64,000 nucleotides of DNA, from NCBI RefSeq assembly GCF_900292015.1, contig NZ_LR130759.1, positions 4,154,001 through 4,218,000 of the forward strand, given 5' to 3'. The notes below the pieces were generated by a model, which was not told the DNA's origin, made no database searches, and saw only the letters and a program-made list of their open reading frames with translations. Shown one piece after another: positions 1 through 9,371 of this stretch (its first letter is position 1; each line of letters starts with the position of its first letter). Made by a program: the position numbers and the translations under genes. The stretch is from Mycobacterium basiliense. GTDB lineage: Bacteria > Actinomycetota > Actinomycetes > Mycobacteriales > Mycobacteriaceae.

Positions 1-1060
1 TGAAGATGCCGATGTTCCCGGTGCCCGAGTTGAAGAAGCCGATGTTGTTGCTGCCGGAGTTTCCGATACCGATGTTGTTGCTGCCCGAGTTCATCAGCCC
101 GGCCAGGTTGATGCCTACCTGGTTGTCACCGGTGAGCCCGAACCCGACGTTGTTGTTGCCGGTGTTGCCGAAGCCGAAGTTGTTGTTGCCGCTGTTTCCG
201 CCGCCGGTGTTGAAATTGCCGCTGTTGCCGCCACCTGTGTTTCCGTTGCCGGAGTTTCCGATACCGATGTTGTCGTTGCCGTTGTTGCCCAACCCCACGT
301 TGTGGTTGCTCGGTTCATTGGTGCTCCCGCGGTTGCCGAAGCCGACATTGCCGGTGCCCGCGTTACCCGAGCCGATGTTTGCTCTGCCGGTGTTTCCACT
401 GCCGATGTTGTCGTTGCCGATAGTGCCGCCGCCGACGTTTCGGTTGCCGATATTTCCGTTGCCGAGGTTGCTGAAGCCGGTGTTGCCGTTGCCCACGTTG
501 CCGGTGCCCGTGTTGCCCAGGCCCAGGTTCGCGAACAACTCCTGCACACTTGCCGCGGGCGAGAGCTGCGCGGCGGCCGCGGACGCCTCGGCGTGATAGC
601 CCAACATCGCGGCTACATCTTGCGCCCACATTCGCTCGTACACGCTTTCCAGGTGGAAAATCGCCGGCGCGTTGAACCCGAACCAATTCGACATCGCCAG
701 CTGCACCAAAGAATTGCGGTTGAGCTCAACCAACACCGGCTGCACCGTGGCCGCCCGCGCGGCCTCGAACGCTCCGGTCACCGCCTGGGCCTGCGCCGCT
801 GCTCGGGCGGCGTGCACGCACGCCGCGTCCAACCACCCCACGTATGGCGCGGCCGCCGCCGCCATCGCTTCCGACGCCGGCCCGTGCCAGGCCTGATCAA
901 CCAGCCCCGAGGCCACCGCTGCAAAGGAATCCGCCGCGATCCCCAATTCGTCCGCCAGCCCGTCCCAAGCCGCCGCGGCCGCCAACATCGGCGCGGAACC
1001 TGCGCCGGCGAACATCAGCAAAGAATTGATCTCCGGTGGCAACATCGGAAAACTCACCAT
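1..1060 (-). CDS. PPE-MPTR family protein (C-terminus off window)
   Basis: The start codon at 1060 follows a good GGAGG site. Residues 1 to about 175 form a PPE domain that opens [13 protein letters not shown] and contains the [20 protein letters not shown] stretch. It then changes into the asparagine/glycine pentapeptide repeat typical of the MPTR subfamily (units such as [22 protein letters not shown]), which runs off the left edge without a stop, so the length is unknown. One frame stays open from the start to base 1. PPE proteins are surface-exposed or secreted through ESX type VII systems, usually with a PE partner. The gene directly upstream (1445-1054) encodes a PE domain whose original stop overlaps this start, so the two were probably translationally coupled. 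The function of this member is unknown. Confidence 0.93.
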   Translation of the reverse strand, partial: MVSFPMLPPEINSLLMFAGAGSAPMLAAAAAWDGLADELGIAADSFAAVASGLVDQAWHGPASEAMAAAAAPYVGWLDAACVHAARAAAQAQAVTGAFEAARAATVQPVLVELNRNSLVQLAMSNWFGFNAPAIFHLESVYERMWAQDVAAMLGYHAEASAAAAQLSPAASVQELFANLGLGNTGTGNVGNGNTGFSNLGNGNIGNRNVGGGTIGNDNIGSGNTGRANIGSGNAGTGNVGFGNRGSTNEPSNHNVGLGNNGNDNIGIGNSGNGNTGGGNSGNFNTGGGNSGNNNFGFGNTGNNNVGFGLTGDNQVGINLAGLMNSGSNNIGIGNSGSNNIGFFNSGTGNIGIF

Positions 1061-1445
1061 GGCTGACCTCCTTCGCGTTTCGCCCGGCCGCTAGCAAGCG
1101 CGGCGAGGGCCCGGTGGCGAGCTCGAGCGTGGATGGCATCGAGCGGGTCCTGCAGGGGCGTGGCGGCAGCGGCCTCCGCACTGGCATAACACCCGGCGCC
1201 CGCGGCCAAGCCCGCACAAACCGGTCGTGAAACGTCGCCGCCTGCGCGCTCAGCGCCTGATACACCTGGCCGTAATTGGAAAACAGCGCGGAGATGGCCG
1301 CCGACACCTGATCGGCGCCCGCCGCCAGTACCTCCGTTGTCCACCCGGATGCGGCCGCGTTAGCTGCGCTGAGCGTCGATTCGATACCCGTTAAATCCGT
1401 TGCTGCCGTATCTATCATCTCCGGCGCCGCGATCACATACGACAT
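1054..1445 (-). pseudogene. PE family protein, apparently frameshifted
   Basis: From ATG 1445 the frame reads a canonical PE domain ([18 protein letters not shown]... [17 protein letters not shown]). Near 1205-1212 the expected ending ([19 protein letters not shown], then a stop at 1054-1056) is found only in another frame. The original frame instead reads [10 protein letters not shown] and runs on into the PPE gene to 897. One missing base after FVRA explains both observations. With the shift repaired the protein would be about 130 residues and its stop would overlap the start of the PPE gene, the usual PE-PPE arrangement. It could be a real inactivating mutation or a sequencing error in a GC-rich run. 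If real, the PPE protein has lost its native partner. Confidence 0.75.
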
Positions 1446-1944
1446 GTTCGTCCGCTCACTGTGCCGGCACTCACCGGAGTCGCGCACTGGTAGGCGCGTT
1501 CACTCGAGGCCATCGCCGCTAGGGGCCGTAGTGCCGACATGGTGTGGTTCCTTTGTGGTGGAAGCCTCCGTGGTGGAGTAGCGAAGTACCCCGCATGCCA
1601 GCCTGGCACCGGGACTCCGGTGCGGACTCGAGTAGTCGACTACCTCATTTTTGATAGCCGCGTCATCGATTACTCACCGGGAGTGATACTTCGACGAGTC
1701 GTCTGCCGTCGCACCGACCGGCAATTCGACGGCCACGAGCAGACCAGCGGCGGCCCGACAGGCATGTGCGCGACACTGAGACTGACAAACGCTCCGCCCG
1801 GCGCGGTTCATCGTGGTGCTGGCAACCGGCAACGGGCCGGTGGGCGTCGCCACCCGTTGCCACCCGTTGGCACCCGTTGCCACCCGTTGGCACCCGTTGC
1901 CACCTCGTGTAGCCGCTCGATCGCCCCTCACTAACGTGGGGCCA
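1446..1944. other. Intergenic region between PE and SixA-like genes
   Basis: No convincing gene is seen in these 499 bases; the short open frames are not family-like. The region should hold divergent promoters for the PE-PPE pair and the phosphatase gene. It contains a perfect 12-bp palindrome at 1632-1643 (GTAGTCGACTAC), an imperfect inverted repeat near 1669-1687 (ATTACTC, 5-nt gap, GAGTGAT), and the tandem 10-bp repeats annotated separately. Confidence 0.6.
1849..1904. repeat. Tandem 10-bp repeat, about 5.6 copies
   Basis: Five uninterrupted copies of a 10-bp unit G(C/G)CACCCGTT lie at 1849-1898, followed by a partial sixth copy. Copies 3 and 5 have G at position 2 and the others have C. 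About 20 bases upstream (around 1830-1838) is GGCAACGGG, the reverse complement of CCCGTTGCC, so the array could fold back on itself. The array ends about 40 bases before the start of the SixA-like gene. Confidence 0.9.
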
Positions 1945-2451
1945 ATGAATGAGCAGCACCTCACCCTTGTGCTGATGCGGCACGCGAAATCGGCATACCC
2001 CGACGACGTGGCCGATCACGAGCGGCCGCTGGCACCACGAGGGATCCGGGAGGCCGGGCTGGCCGGTGACTGGCTACGCGCCAACGTGCCCACAATCGAC
2101 AGCGTGCTGTGTTCGACCGCGACGCGTACTCGGGAGACCTTGACGCGCACCGGCATAGCCGCGCCAGTGCGCTATACCCAGCGACTTTACGGCGCCGGTC
2201 CCGGCACCGTGATCGAAGAGATCAACCGGGTGGCCGACGACGTCAATACCCTCCTAGTCGTCGGGCATGAACCGACGACGTCGTCCGTGGCCCTCATCCT
2301 GGCCGGTGCCAACGGCACCGAAGCTACAGCCGTGCAACGCATTTCAGAGAAGTTCCCGACATCAGGGGTCGCAGTGCTGCGCGTCCCTGGCCGCTGGGCA
2401 GACCTTGAACCCGGCGGAGCGGCGCTAGTTGCCTTCCATGTGCCGCGGTAG
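1945..2451 (+). CDS. SixA-like histidine phosphatase (Rv1276c orthologue)
   Basis: This 168-residue protein belongs to the histidine phosphatase (phosphoglycerate-mutase-like) superfamily. The catalytic RHAK motif lies at the N-terminus (LVLMRHAKSAYPD) and a second conserved His in VVGHEPTTSS. The small size and RHAK rather than RHG motif fit the SixA branch, which removes phosphate from phosphohistidine. ATG 1945 was chosen because the RHxK motif then falls about 10 residues in, as usual. An open frame extends further upstream, but through the tandem repeats. It converges on lprC with only 15 bases between the stops. The substrate in mycobacteria is not established. Confidence 0.88.
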   Translation: MNEQHLTLVLMRHAKSAYPDDVADHERPLAPRGIREAGLAGDWLRANVPTIDSVLCSTATRTRETLTRTGIAAPVRYTQRLYGAGPGTVIEEINRVADDVNTLLVVGHEPTTSSVALILAGANGTEATAVQRISEKFPTSGVAVLRVPGRWADLEPGGAALVAFHVPR

Positions 2452-2466
2452 TCGCGACAGCTCAGC

Positions 2467-3009
2467 CTAGGCGTTGGTCGCCAGCGTCAGCTCCATCAGC
2501 TTGATCGCCTGCCCGCAGGCATCGATGCCGGGCGCTTGCGGGTTGACCCACCAGCCGACCACTCCCGCCGCATCGCTGGCGACACCGCATGCGCCGTTGG
2601 GATCATTAGGCCGCATCACGATCGAGTCGATGCCCTGAATCGTGCGGTTCTCGATCTGGTATTTCAAGCCCTCAGCGACCTTGCGTTCGTTGCTCAGGCT
2701 GCCCTGCTCGAACCAGAACCGGGTGATATCAACCAGACCGGCCGGGTTGGCCGCCTGCCACCGGCAGATCGCGCCGACGAACGTACTCTGAATATCCAAC
2801 GGATCGGCACCCACCGTCTTCGCCAGGATATCGGTGGTCAGGACCTCACACTCCTTGAGGAGATTCGGGTACTGCCGCTCGGAGTTATCGTTGCGCGGGA
2901 CACCACCCGCTCCGGCCTTAATGGCGGTGCCACCAACCGACCTTGAGCAACCCGTCAACAACGCCAGCACGGCCAGCAGTACCGCGACGCCGCGCGTCAG
3001 CCCCCTCAT
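2467..3009 (-). CDS. lprC: Lipoprotein LprC (Rv1275 orthologue)
   Basis: A 180-residue lipoprotein. A hydrophobic signal (RGVAVLLAVLALL) ends in the lipobox LTGC, so Cys21 should be lipidated and the mature protein anchored to the outer face of the membrane. The body is of the DUF3558 type found in many mycobacterial Lpr/Lpp proteins, with conserved cysteines (LLKECEVL, AICRWQ, GACGVA, DACGQA). The start ATG overlaps the stop of lprB by 4 bases (ATGA), so the pair is cotranscribed and probably translationally coupled. The function is unknown. Confidence 0.88.
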   Translation of the reverse strand: MRGLTRGVAVLLAVLALLTGCSRSVGGTAIKAGAGGVPRNDNSERQYPNLLKECEVLTTDILAKTVGADPLDIQSTFVGAICRWQAANPAGLVDITRFWFEQGSLSNERKVAEGLKYQIENRTIQGIDSIVMRPNDPNGACGVASDAAGVVGWWVNPQAPGIDACGQAIKLMELTLATNA

Positions 3010-3563
3010 TTCGAGTTCGCAATCGACTGACGGGTCAGTTCTCGGGCGATGTCGCATGGCGGCGGGAACGGCTTCTGACTGAAGCTCACCGACCACTCGA
3101 TGAAATCGTCCTGGAACTGGATCCCGACTTCACACAACGAGTCACCAAGACTGGGCTCGTTGCCGATAGCGATAAACCCGCTGTGGCCATCGATATTGAT
3201 GTCTTCGACGCTCGCGCGCGACAGTTCCTCGGTTTTGCGTTCCCGACCGATCGGACTACCGCGGTACCAGGAGAACGAGAAGTGCGGTCCCATGATGCCG
3301 CCACCGGCCAGCCACTGGCAGCCCACCGAGTTCTTGGCGGTGTTGATCAGGCCGCTGATCTGGGTCAGTTGGGCCACCGTTTGGTCACTGACGCCGCCGC
3401 ACTGCGGGAAGAAGGGTCCATGGCGCCCCTCAGAGTTGCCCGGTGTCGACGGGACCGTCGCACCCGGTGTGCTATCACCGGAATCAGAGCACCCCGCCAC
3501 CACAGGACTCAAAGCCACCAAGGCCGCTGCCGTCAGAGCCAGCGTCGTCAAATTGCGCCGCAC
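3006..3563 (-). CDS. lprB: Lipoprotein LprB (Rv1274 orthologue)
   Basis: A 185-residue lipoprotein, the same length as M. tuberculosis LprB. The N-terminus MRRNLTTLALTAAALVALS leads to lipobox VAGC. The mature part has a Thr/Ser/Pro-rich stretch followed by a DUF3558-type domain with cysteines at FPQCGGV, VGCQWL, LCEVGI and PPCDIA, partners for probable disulfides. It is first in the two-gene lprB-lprC operon and divergent from the ABC exporter pair, about 150 bases from its start, so the two transcripts share a promoter region. The molecular function is not known. Confidence 0.88.
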   Translation of the reverse strand: MRRNLTTLALTAAALVALSPVVAGCSDSGDSTPGATVPSTPGNSEGRHGPFFPQCGGVSDQTVAQLTQISGLINTAKNSVGCQWLAGGGIMGPHFSFSWYRGSPIGRERKTEELSRASVEDINIDGHSGFIAIGNEPSLGDSLCEVGIQFQDDFIEWSVSFSQKPFPPPCDIARELTRQSIANSK

Positions 3564-3711
3564 CGCTTACCTCTCCTACTGCTGGTCACAGCATGCACTG
3601 TAGCGGCCACCCCGCGGGTCAACCACCGACACGCCACCTGATCAGGGCTTTCGGCTAAACCGGTGGGCCCGGCGGCGGCGCTGAGCAGCGACGGTGTGCG
3701 ACAGTTACCCA

Positions 3712-5451
3712 ATGCTCCTGGCCCTGCTGCGCCAGTACATCCGCCCGTACCGTCGGCTGGTCGCCGCCTTGATGGTGCTGCAACTCATCAGCACCCTGGC
3801 TTCGCTGTACCTGCCGACGGTCAACGCCGCGATCATCGACGACGGCATAGCCCGAGGCGACACCCACACCATTCTCATACTGGGCCTGGTGATGCTAGGG
3901 GTCACCGGATTGCAGGTGCTGTGCGCGGTGGGGGCGCTCTACTTCGGCGCGCGGACCGGGACCGGCTTCGGCCGCGACCTACGTCGCGCCGTGTTCGAAC
4001 ACGTCCTCACCTTCTCCGAGCGAGAAACCGCGCAATTTGGCGCGTCGACGTTGTTGACCCGCAGCACCAACGACGTCCGCCAGATCGTGTTTCTGGTGCA
4101 GACCACCGCCACCGTGTTGGTCATCGCACCGATCATGTGCTTCGGCGGCATCGTCATGGCGATCCACCAGGAGGCCGCGCTGACGTGGCTGCTGCTAGTC
4201 AGCGTCCCGATCCTGGCGATCACCAACTACTGGATCATGACCCACATGCTGCCGCTGTTTCGCAGCATGCAAGGCCTGATCGACAACATCAACCGGGTGA
4301 TGCGCGACCAGCTGTCCGGCGTCCGAGTGGTTCGTGCGTTCACCCGGGAAGACTTTGAGCAACACAGATTCGCTCGCGCGAACGCCGCGCTGTCGACTAC
4401 CGCCCGCAACGCGGGAAACTGGCAGGCAATGATGCTGCCGGTAACCACTCTGACCATCAACGTGTCCAGTGTGGCGGTGATCTGGTTCGGGGGCCTGCGC
4501 ATCGACCGGGGGCAGATGCAGGTTGGCTCGCTAAGCGCTTTCCTGTCGTACTTCGCGCAGATCTTGATGGCGGTGCTGATGGCAACCATGACGCTGGTGG
4601 TGCTGCCGCGAGCATCCGTGTGCGCCGAGCGGATCACCGAAGTGCTCACCACCCCCACCGCGTTGAGCAACCCGCAACACCCCGAATTACCGCCGGCCGG
4701 CGTGGTCGGCGCGGTCCGCTTGGACGGCGTGACATTCACCTATCCTGGCGCTGATTGCCCAGTGCTACAAGACATCTCGTTTACCGCGCCGCCCGGCGCC
4801 AGCACGGCGATCGTTGGCAGCACCGGTTCGGGTAAGTCGACCTTGATATCGCTGATCTGCCGGCTACGCGACGTCAGCGGCGGTGCTGTCTTCATCGACG
4901 GTATCGACGTCCGCGATTACCACACCGAACAACTGTGGGGCGCGGTTGGCCTGGTGCCGCAGCGTGGCTACCTGTTCTCCGGGACGGTCGCGGACAACCT
5001 GCGCTACGGGAAAGCCGACGCGACCGAAAAAGAGATGTGGGAGGCGCTACGCGTCGCCGCGGCCGACGATTTCGTCCGGGCTCAGGGGCTGAACATGCGA
5101 GTCGGCCAGGGCGGGATCAACTTCTCCGGTGGGCAACGTCAGCGACTGGCGATCGCCCGGGCGGTGATCCGCCGCCCCGCGATCTACCTGTTCGACGACG
5201 CGTTTTCCGCCCTCGACGTACATACTGACGCGCGGGTGCGCGCAGCATTGCGACAGGTAGCTCGGGAAGCCACAGTTATTGTTGTTACACAACGTGTTTC
5301 GACTGCATCGCAGGCCGACCAGGTGATCGTCGTCGACAACGGGAAGCTGGTCGGCGCGGGCACCCACGAATCGCTGCTGGCCGACTGTCCCACCTATGCC
5401 GAGTTCGCCACCTCGCAGTCGGTGACCGTCAACGTCGGAGGCGCTCCGTGA
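3712..5451 (+). CDS. ABC exporter half-transporter, degenerate site (Rv1273c orthologue)
   Basis: About 580 residues. An N-terminal exporter-type transmembrane domain (roughly residues 1-320, about six helices) is followed by a nucleotide-binding domain. Walker A is GSTGSGKST and the signature is FSGGQRQR. Walker B ends [10 protein letters not shown], with Asp where the catalytic Glu normally sits, and the H-loop reads VTQRVST, with Gln for His. This half therefore supplies a weak ATPase site. The next gene overlaps its stop by 4 bases and supplies the complementary half. Start 3712 ([15 protein letters not shown]) matches the usual start; an upstream in-frame start at 3694 is less likely. 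The substrate is unknown; the family exports lipids, peptides or drugs. Confidence 0.9.
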   Translation: MLLALLRQYIRPYRRLVAALMVLQLISTLASLYLPTVNAAIIDDGIARGDTHTILILGLVMLGVTGLQVLCAVGALYFGARTGTGFGRDLRRAVFEHVLTFSERETAQFGASTLLTRSTNDVRQIVFLVQTTATVLVIAPIMCFGGIVMAIHQEAALTWLLLVSVPILAITNYWIMTHMLPLFRSMQGLIDNINRVMRDQLSGVRVVRAFTREDFEQHRFARANAALSTTARNAGNWQAMMLPVTTLTINVSSVAVIWFGGLRIDRGQMQVGSLSAFLSYFAQILMAVLMATMTLVVLPRASVCAERITEVLTTPTALSNPQHPELPPAGVVGAVRLDGVTFTYPGADCPVLQDISFTAPPGASTAIVGSTGSGKSTLISLICRLRDVSGGAVFIDGIDVRDYHTEQLWGAVGLVPQRGYLFSGTVADNLRYGKADATEKEMWEALRVAAADDFVRAQGLNMRVGQGGINFSGGQRQRLAIARAVIRRPAIYLFDDAFSALDVHTDARVRAALRQVAREATVIVVTQRVSTASQADQVIVVDNGKLVGAGTHESLLADCPTYAEFATSQSVTVNVGGAP

Positions 5452-7364
5452 CGATGGCGATGAACCAACGGGCACGCGGGAAGGCGCCGGGCCCGAACAT
5501 GCGATCGCGCGACTTCTGGGGTTCGGCGGCCCGATTGATCAAGCGGCTGGCGCCGCAACGCCGGCTGAGTCTGGCGGTGGTCGCGCTGGGCCTCACCGGC
5601 ACGGCGGTCGGCGTGGCCGTCCCACGGATCCTCGGCCACGCCACCGATCTGCTGTTCAACGGCGTCATCGGGCGAGGGCTGCCGGCCGGAATCACCAAAG
5701 CACAGGCAATCGCGGCGGCCCGGGCCCGCGGTGACAACACGTTCGCCGACTTGCTGTCCGGAACGAAAGTGGTGCCCGGCCAAGGTGTGGACTTCGGCGC
5801 TGTGGCACGCACGCTGGCGCTGGCGCTGGCGCTGTATCTCGTAGCGTCGCTCTTGCTTTGGGGGCAAGCACGACTGCTCAATATCACCGTGCAGCGCACG
5901 GTGACCACGTTGCGTTCCGATGTCGAAAACAAGTTGCACCGACTACCGCTGTCCTTTTTCGACGGACGACAGCGCGGTGAGTTGCTGAGCCGGGTCACCA
6001 ACGACATCGACAACGTCCAATCGTCGCTATCGATGACGATCAGCCAGCTGGTGACCTCGATTTTGACCGTCGTGGCGGTGCTTTCGATGATGGTGTGGAT
6101 CTCACCGTTGCTGGCATTGATCACGCTGCTGACGGTGCCGCTGTCGCTGCTGGTGACCCGTGCGATCACGCGTCGCTCCCAACGATTGTTCGTCGCCCAC
6201 TGGACCAGCACCGGGCGTCTCAACGCCCACATCGAGGAGACCTACAGCGGGTTTACAGTGGTCAAGACCTTCGGTCACCAGGCCGCGGCGCGCGCACAGT
6301 TCCACCAGCTCAACGACGACGTCTACCAGGCCAGTTTCGGTGCTCAACTGCTCTCGGGCTTGGTGCAACCGGCGACGACGTTCATCGGCAACCTCAGCTA
6401 CGTCGCGGTGGCCGTGCTGGGCGGCCTCCAGGTGGCCACCGGCCAGATCACTCTGGGCAGCATCCAGGCATTCATCCAGTACGTCCGGCAATTCAACACG
6501 CCAGTGGGCCAGGTGGCGGCGATGTACAACGCACTACAGTCCGGAGTGGCCAGCGCCGAGCGGGTGTTCGACCTGCTCGACGAGGCCGAAGAGTCGCCCG
6601 ATCTCGCGCCGGTGCCGGCGCCGCCGACCGGCCTTGGCCCGCGGTTGTCCGGCCGCGTCGAGTTCCAGCACGTGACCTTTGCCTATCACCCGGGCCCCCC
6701 GGTGATCCACGACCTTTCACTGGTAGCCGAACCGGGCAGCACGGTAGCGATCGTAGGACCGACCGGAGCGGGCAAGACCACGCTGGTCAACTTGCTGATG
6801 CGGTTCTACGAAGTCGATTCCGGCCGAATCGTGGTTGACGGAGTCGATATCGCCTCGGTGAGTCGTCACGCGCTGCGCTCACGCATCGGCATGGTGCTGC
6901 AGGACACCTGGCTATTCGACGGCACGATCGCCGAGAACATCGCCTACGGGCGACCGGAGGCCAGCGACGACGAAATAGTCGACGCCGCCAAAGCCGCCTA
7001 TGTGGACCGGTTTGTCCACATGCTGCCGGCCGGCTATGAAACCCGAATCAGCGGAGACGGCAGCAATATCAGCGCCGGCGAGAAGCAGCTGATCACCATC
7101 GCCCGCGCATTTTTGGCCCGCCCCCACCTGTTGATCCTGGACGAGGCCACCAGCTCGGTGGACACCCGCACCGAGCTACTCATTGCCCGGGCGACGCACG
7201 AACTGCGGCGGGACCGCACGAGTTTCATTATTGCCCACCGCCTTTCGACGATTCGCGATGCCGACCGCATTCTGGTTGTGCAAGCCGGCAAGATCGTCGA
7301 GCAGGGCGATCACGCCGAACTGCTGTCCCGCCGGGGTGCCTACTACGCGATGACTCGGGCCTGA
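5448..7364 (+). CDS. ABC exporter half-transporter, canonical site (Rv1272c orthologue)
   Basis: About 638 residues with a transmembrane domain and a C-terminal nucleotide-binding domain. Walker A is GPTGAGKTT, Walker [13 protein letters not shown] keeps the catalytic Glu, and the H-loop AHRLST keeps its His. The signature is the unusual ISAGEKQ instead of LSGGQ. Paired with the upstream half, this gives one full ATP site and one degenerate site, as in known heterodimeric exporters such as TM287/288. GTG 5448 overlaps the upstream stop; ATG 5454 or 5460 are alternative starts. An insertion around residues 70-110 ([20 protein letters not shown]) lies between the first two helices. The substrate is not known. 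Confidence 0.9.
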   Translation: MTMAMNQRARGKAPGPNMRSRDFWGSAARLIKRLAPQRRLSLAVVALGLTGTAVGVAVPRILGHATDLLFNGVIGRGLPAGITKAQAIAAARARGDNTFADLLSGTKVVPGQGVDFGAVARTLALALALYLVASLLLWGQARLLNITVQRTVTTLRSDVENKLHRLPLSFFDGRQRGELLSRVTNDIDNVQSSLSMTISQLVTSILTVVAVLSMMVWISPLLALITLLTVPLSLLVTRAITRRSQRLFVAHWTSTGRLNAHIEETYSGFTVVKTFGHQAAARAQFHQLNDDVYQASFGAQLLSGLVQPATTFIGNLSYVAVAVLGGLQVATGQITLGSIQAFIQYVRQFNTPVGQVAAMYNALQSGVASAERVFDLLDEAEESPDLAPVPAPPTGLGPRLSGRVEFQHVTFAYHPGPPVIHDLSLVAEPGSTVAIVGPTGAGKTTLVNLLMRFYEVDSGRIVVDGVDIASVSRHALRSRIGMVLQDTWLFDGTIAENIAYGRPEASDDEIVDAAKAAYVDRFVHMLPAGYETRISGDGSNISAGEKQLITIARAFLARPHLLILDEATSSVDTRTELLIARATHELRRDRTSFIIAHRLSTIRDADRILVVQAGKIVEQGDHAELLSRRGAYYAMTRA

Positions 7365-7469
7365 ACGGGCGCCGCATAGTTATCAAGAAGTTATGGAGAA
7401 TCCCGCAAGGGGCCGATCCGATGCTGGGGCCAGTCAGCCTGCACTATCACCCAGCAAAGGACCTCAGCA

Positions 7470-7802
7470 ATGCTCTCAGCACGCATCCGCGCAACCATCA
7501 CCACCGCACTCGGCGCCGCCGCGGTCGGGCTTGCCGTCGCCACCGCCGGCTCCGCCGCCGCCAGTACGTCCGACCAGGATTTCATCTCGCAGATGGAGTC
7601 GATCGGCGTCAGTTTCACCACACCTGAGGCGGGCGTCCAGGACGGCCACCAGGTCTGCACGGAGTTGGCGGCCGGGAAGACCGGAACCGAAATCGCCAAC
7701 GAAATCCTGAGCCAGACCAACCTGACCTCCAAGCAGGCGGCCTACCTGGTCGTCTACGCAACCAAGGACTACTGCCCGCAATACGCCAGCCAGCTGACCT
7801 GA
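7470..7802 (+). CDS. Secreted DUF732 protein, copy 1 (Rv1271c-like)
   Basis: A 110-residue protein with a Sec signal peptide ending near AGSAAAS. A single DUF732 domain follows (DQDFISQMESIGVSF... GHQVCTELAAGKTGTEIANEI... YCPQYASQLT) with two conserved cysteines that probably form a disulfide. It is preceded by a promoter-like block and followed by a strong hairpin, and the whole unit recurs immediately downstream. DUF732 proteins are small exported proteins typical of mycobacteria; their role is unknown. Confidence 0.88.
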   Translation: MLSARIRATITTALGAAAVGLAVATAGSAAASTSDQDFISQMESIGVSFTTPEAGVQDGHQVCTELAAGKTGTEIANEILSQTNLTSKQAAYLVVYATKDYCPQYASQLT

Positions 7803-7819
7803 CCAACCAACCCAGGTGG

Positions 7820-7850
7820 TGCGGGGATCCCGGGACCGGGGTCCCCGCAT
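7820..7850 (+). terminator. Hairpin terminator after DUF732 copy 1
   Basis: The arms GCGGGGATCC and GGGTCCCCGC pair around CGGGACC about 18 bases after the stop. It closely resembles the hairpin after the second DUF732 gene, so the terminator was duplicated together with the gene. No long T-run follows, which is common in mycobacteria. Confidence 0.7.
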
Positions 7851-7981
7851 CCTCGTTGTGTGCTGACTCTGGCCAAGAGCTTTTGCCAAGAAGTTTTGCC
7901 AAGAAAACGTTGAGAATCCGCCAAGGGGCCGGCCCGAAGCTGAATTCAACAAGGGAAACCACAGGCAAAGGATCCAGACAA

Positions 7982-8323
7982 ATGTTCTCAGCGTTCTCAC
8001 CCCGCCTCACCGCAACCGTCATCACCGCCCTCGGCGCCGGCGCTATCGGCCTTGCAGTTGCCACCTCCGGCACCGCCAGCGCCGGCACCGCCGACGAGGC
8101 ATTCATCGCCCAGATGAAGGCGGTCGGCGTCACCTTCTCCTCGCCCACTTCGGCCGCTCGGCAAGGCCACCAGGTCTGCCAGGAATTGGCCAGCGGCAAG
8201 AGCGGGACCGACGTCGCCGAGGAGATTCTTAGCCAGACGAACCTGACCACCAAGCAGGCGGCCTACTTCGTCGTCGACGCGACCAAGGCCTACTGCCCGC
8301 AGTACGCCACCCAGCTCACCTAG
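7982..8323 (+). CDS. Secreted DUF732 protein, copy 2
   Basis: A 113-residue paralogue of the gene just upstream. It has a signal peptide (ITALGAGAIGLAVATSGTASAG) and a DUF732 domain with the same landmarks: FIAQMKAVGVTFSSP, GHQVCQELASGKSGTDVAEEI, LSQTNLTTKQAAYFVV, AYCPQYATQLT. The upstream block (GAGAATCCG-CCAAGGGGCC around 7912-7930) matches the one before copy 1 (7396-7413), and similar terminators follow both genes, so promoter, gene and terminator were duplicated in tandem. M. tuberculosis H37Rv, as I recall, has only one gene here. The function is unknown. Confidence 0.88.
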   Translation: MFSAFSPRLTATVITALGAGAIGLAVATSGTASAGTADEAFIAQMKAVGVTFSSPTSAARQGHQVCQELASGKSGTDVAEEILSQTNLTTKQAAYFVVDATKAYCPQYATQLT

Positions 8324-8337
8324 GCACCCACCGAGCG

Positions 8338-8367
8338 TGCGGGGATCCCGACCACGGGATCCCCGCA
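8338..8367 (+). terminator. Strong hairpin terminator after DUF732 copy 2
   Basis: A perfect 12-bp stem: TGCGGGGATCCC at 8338-8349 and GGGATCCCCGCA at 8356-8367, with a 6-nt loop. It sits 14 bases after the stop codon and is followed by CGTTTTCG. It separates the DUF732 genes from lprA. Confidence 0.85.
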
Positions 8368-8555
8368 TCCGCGTTTTCGACCGTATAGCTAAGCCCGATA
8401 ACAGGATTGGCGACTCTGTCGGAAGACGCGGGCTATCGGCGGGTAACCCCGGTACCGCGTGCTCGGCCCTTCGCCCCCGATTTGCGGCTGTTGACTCTGC
8501 CGCTCGGGGATTGCTAAGCAGGAGACAGCTGTGGGTCAACATAAGGAGATTCCCG

Positions 8556-9299
8556 ATGAAGCTTCCGCCTCGGACAGTTGTCGCCGCGACCGTCGCCGCA
8601 TTTGCTGTCGTGCTCGCCGTCGGCGCCTGCTCGAGCAACGGCGGTTCCGGCGCCAACAACAAGGCATCTGGCACCACGGCGACCGCACCCAACGCCGAAG
8701 CAGCCACGATTCTCAAGCAGGCCGCCGATGCCATGCGCAAGGTCACCGGAATGCATGTCAACCTCGAGGTAGAGGGCAATGTGCCGAACCTACGTGTGAC
8801 CAAGCTCGAGGGCGACATCTCCAACACACCGCAGACCGTCGCTACCGGTAGCGCAACGATGCTGGTGGGCAAGAACAAACAAGATGCAAAGTTTGTCTAC
8901 GTCGACGGCCATCTGTATTCCGACCTGGGACAGCCTGGTAAGTTCACCGATTTCGGCGACGGCGCCTCTATCTACAACGTGTCGGTGCTGCTGGATCCCA
9001 ACAAGGGTTTGGCCAACCTATTGGCCAACCTTAAGGACGCCGAGATAGCCGGTACCGAGCAGGTGAACGGCATCGCCACCACCAAGATCACCGGAAATTC
9101 ATCTGCCGACGACATCGCCACACTTGCCGGCACCAGGTTGACCGCCGAGGACGTTAACGCGGTGCCCACCACCGCCTGGATCGCTTCGGACGGGTCCTCT
9201 CACCTCGTCCAGATTCAGATCGTCCCCACCACCAACACCTCGGTGACACTGACGATGTCCGGTTGGGGCAAGCAGGTCACGGCTACCAAACCGGTCTAG
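8556..9299 (+). CDS. lprA: Lipoprotein LprA, LppX/LprAFG family (Rv1270c orthologue)
   Basis: A 247-residue lipoprotein with signal segment VAATVAAFAVVLAV and lipobox VGAC. The mature part has the LppX/LprAFG fold signature (AATILKQAADAMRKVTGMHVNLEVEGNVP, FVYVDGHLYSDLGQPGKF, PTTAWIASDGSSHLVQIQIV). This family forms a hydrophobic cavity that binds lipids or glycolipids at the cell envelope; M. tuberculosis LprA is a TLR2 agonist. The start ATG follows AAGGAGATTCCCG, a clear ribosome site. It is flanked by other exported proteins on the same strand, but terminators suggest separate units. Confidence 0.92.
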   Translation: MKLPPRTVVAATVAAFAVVLAVGACSSNGGSGANNKASGTTATAPNAEAATILKQAADAMRKVTGMHVNLEVEGNVPNLRVTKLEGDISNTPQTVATGSATMLVGKNKQDAKFVYVDGHLYSDLGQPGKFTDFGDGASIYNVSVLLDPNKGLANLLANLKDAEIAGTEQVNGIATTKITGNSSADDIATLAGTRLTAEDVNAVPTTAWIASDGSSHLVQIQIVPTTNTSVTLTMSGWGKQVTATKPV

Positions 9300-9371
9300 C
9301 AATTGGTCGCAGACGCGGTTCATCGCACAGCTGTACAAACCCGGACCGCCGGCACTCGGAAAGGACTCTCC

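Noticed and set aside
6-596. Plus-strand open frame rich in proline and leucine repeats
   Set aside because: It is the antisense shadow of the PPE-MPTR repeats on the minus strand, which has a full PPE domain and ribosome site.
1849-1904. CRISPR-like array
   Set aside because: The units are 10 bases with no spacers, and no cas genes are nearby; it is a simple tandem repeat.
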